A DNA stretch of 44,175 bases from Candidatus Melainabacteria bacterium (lineage in GTDB: Bacteria; Cyanobacteriota; Vampirovibrionia; Obscuribacterales; Obscuribacteraceae): contig JADZFV010000474.1 of the NCBI GenBank assembly GCA_020854255.1, forward strand, positions 1 through 44,175. Reading direction: 5' to 3'. The notes beneath the pieces were generated by a model, which had not been told where the DNA came from, searched no databases, and saw only the letters and a list, made by a program, of their open reading frames with translations. A program made the position numbers and the translations under genes. Shown in pieces: positions 1-7,406 of the stretch. Numbering within the stretch: the first letter of the stretch is position 1; each line of letters opens with the position of its first letter.

Positions 1-1148
1 AAGTTGAAGACGCCCATATAGACGCCGGTTCTTTCAGGTGGAATGGCCGCAGAAAGAATTGCGTACGGCATAGACAAGATCGACGCCCAGGCGATGCCGA
101 CACCGATCATCGTAAACTGTAGAGAAGTCGGGTCGTGGATGAAGTAGACAGAAAGAAGGCTCAATCCGCCCAGTGCAAGGGCAATGCCATGAATCAGTTT
201 TCGGCTGAATTTGCCGGCTAATTTCGGCAGCATGAAAGCGACTATGAAGCAAACAATCGAGTAGACAGCAAAGCACCAGCCTGACCATTCTGTCGCTCTG
301 TCGAATATTTCTGAGCCCGGACCCGGCGCTTTGAAAACATGATAAGCAGTGGTCAAGCCAAAAAACATCCACATGCAAAAGAGCCCGAGCCAGGTGAAGA
401 TTTGCACGACCGCCAGCTGTATCATGGTCTCAGGCATCTCGCGCACGGCTTGTGGAATTTCCTGAAAGACTTCCTTCAGAAGTCCACCGATTCCCGGATT
501 TTCCGCTCGGTGTTTTTCGAACGCTTCCATATCTTCAGGTGGATATTCGTTGGAGAAAAACACCGTCCAGAGCACGCAGAGGAGGAACATGGCGGCGCCG
601 ATTTTGAATGAATACTGAACAGTCAGAGGCACGCCATTTGCTGCCAGACCGGAAACGCCGAAGTTTCTGAAAATCAATGGCAAGGCATTGGCCATAGTGG
701 CACCGATGCCGATGAAAAAGCTTTGCATGATGAAGCCGGTTGTGCGTTGCTCGGCATTCAATTTGTCTGCCACGAAAGCGCGAAACGGTTCCATGCTTAT
801 GTTTATCGATGCGTCGAGGATCCACAGAAGCGTCGCCGCCAGCCACAATGCAGAACTGTCAGGCATAAAGAAAAGAGCAGTGGAGGCAAGTATTGCACCG
901 ATGAGAAAATATGGGCGCCGGCGGCCCAGTTTGTTCCAGGTGCGATCGCTCATCGCCCCTATGATGGGCTGGACCAGTAAACCAGTCACCGGTCCAGCTA
1001 ACCACAATATGGGAATGTGTTCGGGATCGGCACCAAGCTTGGTGTAGATAGCGCTCATGTTTGCCAGTTGCAGACCCCAACCGAACTGAATTCCGAGAAA
1101 TCCGAAATTCATATTCCAGATTTGGCGGAAACTCAGCCGTGGTTTCAT
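1..1148 (-). CDS. MFS sugar transporter, SLC45/sucrose-transporter type (C-terminus outside window)
   Basis: Inner-membrane major facilitator protein, probably a proton-coupled importer of a disaccharide such as maltose or sucrose. The reading frame is open from an ATG at 1148 to the window edge, giving 382 residues without the C-terminus; I checked the frame at several internal Met codons. It starts [21 protein letters not shown] and has the family signature after TM2: [12 protein letters not shown] followed by [11 protein letters not shown], as in SLC45 and plant sucrose carriers. A charged loop (about residues 185-220) separates the two six-helix halves. The ATG lies one base after the stop of the fasciclin gene, so translation is probably coupled. 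The sugar is inferred; the beta-amylase gene upstream makes maltose attractive. Confidence 0.85.
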   Translation of the reverse strand, partial: MKPRLSFRQIWNMNFGFLGIQFGWGLQLANMSAIYTKLGADPEHIPILWLAGPVTGLLVQPIIGAMSDRTWNKLGRRRPYFLIGAILASTALFFMPDSSALWLAATLLWILDASINISMEPFRAFVADKLNAEQRTTGFIMQSFFIGIGATMANALPLIFRNFGVSGLAANGVPLTVQYSFKIGAAMFLLCVLWTVFFSNEYPPEDMEAFEKHRAENPGIGGLLKEVFQEIPQAVREMPETMIQLAVVQIFTWLGLFCMWMFFGLTTAYHVFKAPGPGSEIFDRATEWSGWCFAVYSIVCFIVAFMLPKLAGKFSRKLIHGIALALGGLSLLSVYFIHDPTSLQFTMIGVGIAWASILSMPYAILSAAIPPERTGVYMGVFN

Positions 1149-1149
1149 T

Positions 1150-1737
1150 CTATTGGGCCAATGGCGGCTGGATCAGCCTGTCCAACACATGCAATGTTCC
1201 GTTGGTGCACGGAATATCGCTTATTTTGATAAGCGATTTGTCTGCAAAGTAGTCGCCGTTTGGACTTGAGAAGCTCACGTTGTGACCTTCCATCGACTTG
1301 ACTGTTCCCTTCTGCGCCAGATCTGCGGCGCTGTAATTGCCAGGGATGATGCAATATTCCAGAACCTGGCGAAGCTTTTTCTTGTTGTCGAAAAGCTGGG
1401 ACAGATCATCGGCAGGGTAGTGTTTGAACGCGTCGTCGCTTGGTGCCAGGAACGTGAAAGGACCAGTACCTTTCAAAACCTTGTCCAACTCAAATGCTTG
1501 AGTCAAGCCATCGCGCAAAGTCATGAAGCGTGTTACTTCATTTTCTTTGAGCGTGTTGACGATGTCCAACTTCTTGCGTTCGAACCCTTCCTTTTCGGAA
1601 TACTTCGTCGTCTTTGCCGCGATTTTTATCGCCTTTGACTTGTCAGAAGATGTTTTAGCATCTGCAGAACTGATTCCGGTCAATACCGCCAAAGACAGCA
1701 CGAGCACAGCCGCCCGAGGCATCCGAAACTTCGACAT
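1150..1737 (-). CDS. Secreted fasciclin (FAS1) domain protein
   Basis: 195 residues. The N-terminus has a signal peptide (basic start, hydrophobic residues about 9-24, likely cleavage after SSADA), followed by a lysine-rich linker and one FAS1 domain (about 55-192). The FAS1 H1 motif is clear (GPFTFLAPSDDAF, about 92-104), as is the closing H2-like motif (LHVLDRLIQP). FAS1 domains mediate adhesion or protein-protein contacts at the cell surface; single-domain bacterial versions are common and mostly uncharacterised. A G-rich Shine-Dalgarno (GGGGGT) lies about seven bases before the ATG. The stop is followed after one base by the ATG of the sugar transporter. A role in holding a periplasmic partner of the transporter is only a guess. 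Confidence 0.9.
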   Translation of the reverse strand: MSKFRMPRAAVLVLSLAVLTGISSADAKTSSDKSKAIKIAAKTTKYSEKEGFERKKLDIVNTLKENEVTRFMTLRDGLTQAFELDKVLKGTGPFTFLAPSDDAFKHYPADDLSQLFDNKKKLRQVLEYCIIPGNYSAADLAQKGTVKSMEGHNVSFSSPNGDYFADKSLIKISDIPCTNGTLHVLDRLIQPPLAQ

Positions 1738-1897
1738 AAATCGACCCCCATGAAGTCCAGCAAAATAGAATTAGAATTCTAACCCTTTGATAACTTCGAG
1801 GGGCCGATATGGCTTGATTTTCGCCAATTTTTGTCGCCGATTTAAGCTTGCATGGATTGATTGTTTATTGTGATACTGCCGGCAATGCCGTGCTGTT

Positions 1898-2494
1898 TTA
1901 TTGGTTTGTGCGAATGAGGCTGATCTGATGGCGAAGGCTGTTTGCCACAGAGTCCATGTAGCTTAGATCGGTGTATAGCTTCGTCAGCATTATGCCGCCT
2001 TCCAGTGTGGCGACAAATGTTCTTGCTACTTGTTGTGCGTCTGTCGACGGTTGAATGTCGCCTTCATGAATGCCCTTTTTGACCAGTCCTTCAACAATAG
2101 TCAAAACAACATCCATCGCTTTCATGACTCTAAGTTTCATCTCCGGATGTCCATCATCGCTTTCCACGGCGCTGTTGAGCAGTGGGCAGCCTCCCGGTAT
2201 GGGCGGATCGGCGGCCACACTAATGAATGCATCAATGAACGCCGACAGCTTGTCGACGGCTTTCTCGTGCATATTGAGATGGCGCATGACTTCTGAAGCG
2301 CTGGTTTGAAAAGCGAAATCAAATGCCTCCAGCGCCAGTTGGTCTTTGCTTGGAAAATGGTTGTAGATTCCTCCCTTTTCCAGACCGGTCGCATTCATCA
2401 CATCGGACATGGACGCGCCAAAATAGCCCCGGCTATTAAATAGAGCCGCTGCCTTACCCAAGATCAATTGGCGGGTTACTTTGCCTTTGCCCAT
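1898..2494 (-). CDS. TetR/AcrR family transcriptional regulator
   Basis: 198 residues. The N-terminal helix-turn-helix is typical of TetR (residues about 6-52: LILGKAAALFNSRGYFG, then MSDVMNATGLEKGGIYNHFPSK). The ligand-binding half carries GGCPLLN (101-107), a motif of the YxaF/LmrA-like subgroup that often controls transporters or oxidoreductases. The gene has its own near-consensus promoter and a palindrome over the predicted start of transcription, so it very likely represses itself. It sits between the beta-amylase and the fasciclin/transporter pair, all in the same direction; control of the downstream pair is plausible but not shown, since 160 bases separate them. The inducer is unknown. 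Confidence 0.93.
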   Translation of the reverse strand: MGKGKVTRQLILGKAAALFNSRGYFGASMSDVMNATGLEKGGIYNHFPSKDQLALEAFDFAFQTSASEVMRHLNMHEKAVDKLSAFIDAFISVAADPPIPGGCPLLNSAVESDDGHPEMKLRVMKAMDVVLTIVEGLVKKGIHEGDIQPSTDAQQVARTFVATLEGGIMLTKLYTDLSYMDSVANSLRHQISLIRTNQ

Positions 2495-2508
2495 GTTTTC
2501 ATGATTCG

Positions 2509-2520
2509 GACCGAACGGTC
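2509..2520. promoter_or_regulatory. Predicted TetR operator (autoregulation)
   Basis: The inverted repeat GACCG-AA-CGGTC lies 15 bases before the tetR ATG and just downstream of its -10 box, where a bound repressor would block initiation. Short GACCG/CGGTC half-sites are typical of many TetR-family operators. Binding is inferred. Confidence 0.6.
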
Positions 2521-2523
2521 TGA

Positions 2524-2552
2524 AATATACTCCGTGGGTTTGAGTCTGTCAA
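2524..2552 (-). promoter_or_regulatory. Sigma-70 type promoter of the tetR gene
   Basis: On the minus strand, TTGACA (2547-2552) is followed after exactly 17 bases by TATATT (2524-2529). Transcription should start near 2517, giving a leader of only about 22 bases. It is one of the two best-matching promoters I find in the window. Confidence 0.75.
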
Positions 2553-2559
2553 GACACTC

Positions 2560-2598
2560 AAAAAAGCTTGTTAGGTTTAATCGAGAAAATCTAACAAG
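2560..2598 (-). terminator. Rho-independent terminator after the beta-amylase gene
   Basis: Reading the minus strand past the beta-amylase stop, CTTGTTAG pairs with CTAACAAG across a 16-base loop, followed by CTTTTTT. It ends the beta-amylase transcript just before the tetR -35 box, so tetR should depend on its own promoter. Confidence 0.6.
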
Positions 2599-2611
2599 TT
2601 ACTGAAACGCT

Positions 2612-5350
2612 TTACTGGGCAACCTTTGCTTCTTCCGGGCTGGCGGGGCGGACGCGGGCAAGGATGGCTGCAAACTGTTGCTGCGCAACCTCGCTGGCAA
2701 GCACGTCGTTCATGCGCAGGAAGGTCAGACCGTCGTAATGTCCGTCTCCCGGTTTGTCGCCCCATCCTTTGAGAAGCGATGCCATTCTTTCCCAGGCGGC
2801 TTTGTCATAAAGGGTTCCAGCCAGAGCGTTTTCACCCTTAATCTTCAACCCCTGTTGATTAGCTTCCTTGCCGACCCAGGTAGCCAGTGTGTGCGGCAAG
2901 GAGCGAGCAATCGCTCCATCTTGACCATCCGGCAATTCGAGGGCTGTGAAGTGCGGCACGACGCGCGAGAAGGGGCTCTTGAGCTGAAGGTTCTTGAACA
3001 CTGAAAGAATTGGCCTGTAGCCGTTTCCACTCGCGTCATTCCAATCATCCTTTCCTGTAGAGATTAGGCCAGCCGACAATTCCGCTTCTCTGCCGTGTAG
3101 CACCACCTTGCCGTCCACGATCTCGCCCATGCGCCAGTGCACGCCGGGGATTTTCGCTCCAATGTCGATACCGGCGAAGGCTGCACCCTTTGACCCGAAG
3201 ACGTCCAGCGCTGTGCTGAGTACCTGGTCTCCATGCGATTGCAGAGACTTGCTGTACCAGTCGAAGAAGTCTTTGCCGTATTGAGTATTTCTGTAGTCGC
3301 CTGAGGCATAGAATTCTTCAGCGCTTTTTGGAGGTTCGATAGCGGCGCCGTACTTCTCGCCCCAGGCTTGTTTCACCGCTTCTTCACTGCCGTATTTCTC
3401 TACGGCGTATTGGCGCCAGGATTGGCGAGCCAGTTCTGAATAGGCTTGCAGGGCGCCACGAGTCGGCCAGCCGCTGCCATTGTCGTGATAGTTGTAGGAC
3501 GGGAATCTCAACTCCCCTGCCGGTCCGAGGCTGACATTGATTTCGGCGATGATGGGCGCTTTGCCGGCGAAGTGATTTTGAAACTCGGTCATCACGTTGC
3601 GGTAGAAGGGCAGCGCGTGCTTGGTCGCCCAGAAGTCGACATATTCGCTGCTCACCTTGCCTTGCTCGCTCTTGAACTTGCCGACATCAGGATTGCTTGA
3701 ACCAGTACTCGCCTGTACCTTGCTCCAGATCCACATGGGAATCGGTACGTTAGCCGTGTCGCCCACATTGCCACCGCATTCGTGCAAGGACAGAATCGGC
3801 ACCCATTTGAGATTTTGAGCGGCAATTTTGCTGGACATCACGTCGTAGTAGTTCCACACGAATTGTCCGGGTTTCGGCTCGACGGCGCCCCACCAGACAT
3901 CCGTGCTGACTGCGTCAGCTCCCAGCTTTTTTGCGCGTTCCAGATCTTTTCCGAAATTTTCCCAGGCGGTTTTATATTGAGGGCTTTCCGGATTGTGTAC
4001 ATTGCCGATTTCCAGTGGACCCATCACATTCATTGTGATCTGGTGCCCGTCCAGGCGCGCAATTTTTCCGATTGGATTGTAGTTGCGGTGTTCCCAGGGC
4101 GTTTTGCCGGTTGCCAGTTTTAAGCGACCTTGCTCGCCTGCTTCCAGCCAGACAGGCCCTTTTGCATTTGGGAAAAGGTGTTTTGCTCTGTGCGCGGGGG
4201 CCAGTGTTTCCGGGAAACAAGTGACGATGGAGTCTGCTTTATCCGCGCCGGGACGGATTCCTGGCGGACCTTCTCCCAGCCTCTGGATGAACAGGCTCTT
4301 GGTTTTGCCCAGTCGCTCAAAGCCGAGAAAACTGGAAACCTCACGCACATTCACTGTGGCGTCTGCTTCGTGCTTGGCTGTGAACTTGTCCAGCTGCGCT
4401 TTTCCGTCTACCAGGACAAATTCGCGCGCTTGGAATTGGCGGCCCAGCGCAAATCGTCCTGCCGCCTGTATGACCTTTTCGCCAGGGTTGCCCAGAGCCT
4501 TGTCGATGCGGGCATGCAGTCTGGGGTCGGAGCCCTTGATGCCGGCGCCTGCTCCGAGCGCTCCTACGCCGCCTTCCAGCGCACCTCGAAATATTACTTT
4601 CGACCAGTCGATCTCCTGTCCTTCCGCCTTCTGGCGCATGATTTCAGCGCTACCGCCGTTGACCGTGCCGAAGCTGCCGCCCATGACCATGCCCGATGCC
4701 AGTGGATTTTTGACCAGGCGTCCGCCCATGGCTTTGTTGACGCCGAAAAATGCACCTTCGGCCACTCCAAAGACAGCAGCATCGAAGAGCCAGGCTTGCG
4801 GGTTGATCGTCTCTGCTTTGAGGCGAGCCATAGTTTTCGACGGGTCGCTGAAGGTTTCACGATCGAAGACGACATCGGCGTCGCGCGAGACAATGCCCAT
4901 CAAGACGCCTTTTGTCGGTGCAAAAGAATAGCTGCGAGAAACGGCGCCGAAGAGCGATTTGACTGCCACACCCTTGGTGGCCCCGAGGAAGAAGTCGGCG
5001 ACATTCTCTCTCGAACTGTCTTCCCGGCAGGTTTTGTCGAATCCATAAGCCAAGACAGTGGCTGCAAATCCAAATTTGCCGCGAGCAAAGAGAGAACCGG
5101 TTTTCAGAAACTCGCTGCCGTAGTGGCCGACTTCCTCGCGCATCTTCTCGTCTTTGACGACCAGGGAGGCAACGCCCTCTATGGCAGTTGAGAGATAACT
5201 GTGCTTGGGGGCGGCTACCGGGTTTGCCTTCTGATAGAGCGATGTGGCTTCTGAAAGATGTGAGTGCAGGATTGCAGACACATTCTCAGCCTCTTCAGGA
5301 GGCGTGTTTTGATCGGCTGAACGGCCCTTTTCGGGCAGGATCTCGGGCAT
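2612..5350 (-). CDS. Beta-amylase (GH14) with a large uncharacterised N-terminal region
   Basis: 912 residues; beta-amylases are normally about 500. Beta-amylase releases maltose from the non-reducing ends of starch or glycogen. The catalytic domain spans about 438-890: signature HECGGNVGD (523-531), second signature GPAGELRFPSYN with acid Glu613, and GENAL with base Glu840, so both catalytic glutamates are kept. The first ~430 residues match no family I recognise: alanine/glycine-rich amphipathic stretches (90-275, motifs such as FGVAEGAFFGV), then a more polar part (310-430). No signal peptide is visible, which suggests a cytoplasmic enzyme acting on stored glucan, or export by another route. 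The ATG at 5350 is the only good start. A terminator follows the stop. Confidence 0.92.
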   Translation of the reverse strand: MPEILPEKGRSADQNTPPEEAENVSAILHSHLSEATSLYQKANPVAAPKHSYLSTAIEGVASLVVKDEKMREEVGHYGSEFLKTGSLFARGKFGFAATVLAYGFDKTCREDSSRENVADFFLGATKGVAVKSLFGAVSRSYSFAPTKGVLMGIVSRDADVVFDRETFSDPSKTMARLKAETINPQAWLFDAAVFGVAEGAFFGVNKAMGGRLVKNPLASGMVMGGSFGTVNGGSAEIMRQKAEGQEIDWSKVIFRGALEGGVGALGAGAGIKGSDPRLHARIDKALGNPGEKVIQAAGRFALGRQFQAREFVLVDGKAQLDKFTAKHEADATVNVREVSSFLGFERLGKTKSLFIQRLGEGPPGIRPGADKADSIVTCFPETLAPAHRAKHLFPNAKGPVWLEAGEQGRLKLATGKTPWEHRNYNPIGKIARLDGHQITMNVMGPLEIGNVHNPESPQYKTAWENFGKDLERAKKLGADAVSTDVWWGAVEPKPGQFVWNYYDVMSSKIAAQNLKWVPILSLHECGGNVGDTANVPIPMWIWSKVQASTGSSNPDVGKFKSEQGKVSSEYVDFWATKHALPFYRNVMTEFQNHFAGKAPIIAEINVSLGPAGELRFPSYNYHDNGSGWPTRGALQAYSELARQSWRQYAVEKYGSEEAVKQAWGEKYGAAIEPPKSAEEFYASGDYRNTQYGKDFFDWYSKSLQSHGDQVLSTALDVFGSKGAAFAGIDIGAKIPGVHWRMGEIVDGKVVLHGREAELSAGLISTGKDDWNDASGNGYRPILSVFKNLQLKSPFSRVVPHFTALELPDGQDGAIARSLPHTLATWVGKEANQQGLKIKGENALAGTLYDKAAWERMASLLKGWGDKPGDGHYDGLTFLRMNDVLASEVAQQQFAAILARVRPASPEEAKVAQ

Positions 5351-5492
5351 TTAAATTAGTCGCGCTTGAGAGAGATTCGGGTCTGTCTAATCTAATAACT
5401 TATAAGGCCCGCTCTCAATGGGGAAAGTCCCAAAAACCATATCTGTATTATGGGAACCTTACGCGCGAAATTTAATCAAAACCTGTTCTTTT

Positions 5493-5516
5493 GTAGTGGC
5501 GACGTCATGCGCCGCC
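5493..5516. repeat. Palindromic repeat, degenerate copy
   Basis: TTGTAGTGGCGACGTCATGC continuing to GCCGCC is a diverged member of the dispersed palindrome family seen near 22985, 29177 and 31702, with the same TTGTAG lead-in. It lies in the gap between the beta-amylase and the DUF6745 gene. Confidence 0.45.
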
Positions 5517-5567
5517 CGGTGATGCTAAATTGCCGATTCTTGAACCGGCTGATGCATGGCATTGCCA

Positions 5568-6845
5568 CTATGTTTCTTTGAGCGGGTCGTATTCGTCGGC
5601 GGTCATGCCGAAAGTCCATGCGACGCCTTCCCTGGCTGTCTTTGTTTCGGGAGGCACGCGCAAAAAATAATGGTTGTAGCTGCCATCCGGCTCGGGGGTG
5701 GAATTGATCACGTGCACGATGACGATGTCCTCGTGGTTGTCGCCAAACTCTTGCCGGTAGAGCGCACCGCACTTATCCTTCTGCACAATTCTCGCCCCTG
5801 AGTCTTTGATGAAAGCTTCCAGACCGTACATCTCCAGCATCATGCGCCGGATTTCGACATTCGGCTCATAAAAGATTTCAGTCACGTCTTTCTTGATAGC
5901 AAACTGCAAAAACCTGTCCGGCACAAAGGTTCCATGCCATGCGAATGCCTCCCAGTCGTCGCGGTATTTGAGCGCGCTGCCGATCGAGTTGTGCAAATTT
6001 CCTTCGCTGTCTACGCTCAATCGGGTCGGCCTCTCGATCATCAAACACACATCCGGAAATGGCCACCACCAGCTGCCGAAGTTTGCCAGATGGAAGTACG
6101 GGATCATATCCGGAACCTTGTAACCGGCTGAGCCGGTGATGGCGAAGAAGGGTAAGTCAGCATCCAGATTTCCGTGACCGGCATAAGCAACTTGCGCCAT
6201 CGCAGAATTGGCAAGTGCTGCGGTGAGGGGGCGGTCATCGAATTCTTCGATCGGGTCGGTGAGTGCTTCCGGCAGAGCGTATCTCAAATCGGCGAGAATC
6301 TTCGACAAAAGAGCCGGTGGAGCTAATTGTCCCCACACTTGCTCGAGGTTTATTTGCCTGATGCCCGGGCCTACGTGGCCGACAAAGCTGGCGAGAATAG
6401 CATGGCCTGTCTGCTGTGGAATGGTTCCAAACGAGCGTGCAATTGCCGGCGTCAATTTGTTTTGAATTGTTGTCCACCACTGCTTCTCGCCATTGGCGGC
6501 GCTCCCATCAGTCACCCACCACTGCCTGTCGTCACCTTTGGATTCGATCAACTTCCATACCTCGGCGCTGCATTGCCTTTTGAATCTGGTCACGACCCTG
6601 TCATGAACACTGGTGGTGACTTTTGCCAGCAAAGCGGCCGCGACCGAACCATGGAAGGGAGAATCGAACCAGACGAAATACTGAGGCGGCCTCATGCCGG
6701 CGTTGGAGTAGATTTTGGCGACTGCTTCTTCGGCCTTCGGTCGATTGCAGGCAGAGGTGTTGAACGCCACCTTGTTGCAGTGCGCCAAATGCTTCTTAAC
6801 TGCTTCATCAGCATTCTGACCGACTTCAAACTGCGCCGAGTCCAT
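5568..6845 (-). CDS. DUF6745-like protein of unknown function
   Basis: 425 residues from the ATG at 6845. I recognise it as the large tryptophan-rich protein family DUF6745, found scattered in Cyanobacteria, Planctomycetes and Actinobacteria with no known activity. Visible features are W-rich segments (NFGSWWWPFPDVCLMIERP), the conserved SLHNSIGSALKYRD-like stretch (here LHNSIGSALKYRDDWEAFAWHG), and a C-terminal HYFLRVPPETKTAREGVAW block. There are no membrane segments or signal peptide. The stop of the small gene 6847-7155 ends one base before this ATG, so the two are translationally coupled; a TTG at 6860 is an alternative start overlapping that gene. The function is not known to me. Confidence 0.8.
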   Translation of the reverse strand: MDSAQFEVGQNADEAVKKHLAHCNKVAFNTSACNRPKAEEAVAKIYSNAGMRPPQYFVWFDSPFHGSVAAALLAKVTTSVHDRVVTRFKRQCSAEVWKLIESKGDDRQWWVTDGSAANGEKQWWTTIQNKLTPAIARSFGTIPQQTGHAILASFVGHVGPGIRQINLEQVWGQLAPPALLSKILADLRYALPEALTDPIEEFDDRPLTAALANSAMAQVAYAGHGNLDADLPFFAITGSAGYKVPDMIPYFHLANFGSWWWPFPDVCLMIERPTRLSVDSEGNLHNSIGSALKYRDDWEAFAWHGTFVPDRFLQFAIKKDVTEIFYEPNVEIRRMMLEMYGLEAFIKDSGARIVQKDKCGALYRQEFGDNHEDIVIVHVINSTPEPDGSYNHYFLRVPPETKTAREGVAWTFGMTADEYDPLKET

Positions 6846-6846
6846 A

Positions 6847-7155
6847 CTAGTCGACAACAATCCTGCTGGAGCCAGGGACGTACTCCCGCTGTTGCACTAC
6901 TCGGTAGATTCCCGGCTTGAGCGTAATGGCGCTGTGCTCTTCATGAACCAAAATAGCGCCGTCCAGGGCTTCGATGAATCTTTCTGCGCCGTGCTGGTAC
7001 AGCTTGGCAAAACGGGCGTCTATGGCATGCGCATGACCGGTAGTTTCGCCCCAGGCCAGAACTATTCGCTGTTCCACGGGTTTTCTCTGGGCGTTTTTCG
7101 GCAGAGTCTGGACTCTCGCCAGTAACACGTCACCTTGTCTGTAGGTTTCAACCAT
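6847..7155 (-). CDS. Small conserved protein coupled to the DUF6745 gene, possible metal site
   Basis: 102 residues. It opens with RQGDVLLARV and is probably a small beta-rich fold. Two histidine pairs stand out: TGHAHAI (His41, His43) and HEEHSAI (His71, His74), followed by a QREYVPGSS motif near the end. Similar small proteins are, to my recollection, often encoded next to DUF6745 proteins. The paired His motifs could bind a metal, but that is inference. A good Shine-Dalgarno (GGAGAAG) precedes the ATG by five bases. It is the first gene of a two-gene operon. Confidence 0.8.
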   Translation of the reverse strand: MVETYRQGDVLLARVQTLPKNAQRKPVEQRIVLAWGETTGHAHAIDARFAKLYQHGAERFIEALDGAILVHEEHSAITLKPGIYRVVQQREYVPGSSRIVVD

Positions 7156-7406
7156 GGTTGCTTCTCCGCAATTCTCGGAATCTCTTGCTGCTTGTGCTGC
7201 TTTTGCTGTTTGCCGCCTGCCGACCGCCTACGGGTTGAATTCTACAGGCTACTTCTTGCCTTTGCCTTCTTATACCCATTTACGCACATTTTTGCGGCAT
7301 CTGTGTGGGCGCCGACAGGGTTCTCAATAGGCTGAATCAAGGAAAGCCAATGAACTTTGCTCTTCGCTACGGTAAACTTCTCAATTCTAGAAAGAGGAGC
7401 GACTGT

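Noticed and set aside
1771-1782. 12-bp palindrome TTAGAATTCTAA upstream of the fasciclin gene
   Set aside because: AT-rich palindromes of this length are common by chance, and no promoter could be fitted around it.
2541-2564. Inverted repeat TTTGAG/CTCAAA read as a terminator
   Set aside because: The bases are explained by the tetR -35 box and the T-run of the beta-amylase terminator; the stem is bulged and has no T-run on its own side.
4130-5191. 353-codon open frame on the plus strand
   Set aside because: It lies wholly antisense to the beta-amylase gene, whose motifs are certain, and its protein has no recognisable pattern.
6327-6920. 197-codon open frame on the plus strand
   Set aside because: It is antisense to the DUF6745 gene.
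7305-7406. Longer start for the M23-type protein
   Set aside because: The signal peptide and a GAGGAG site start only at 7407.
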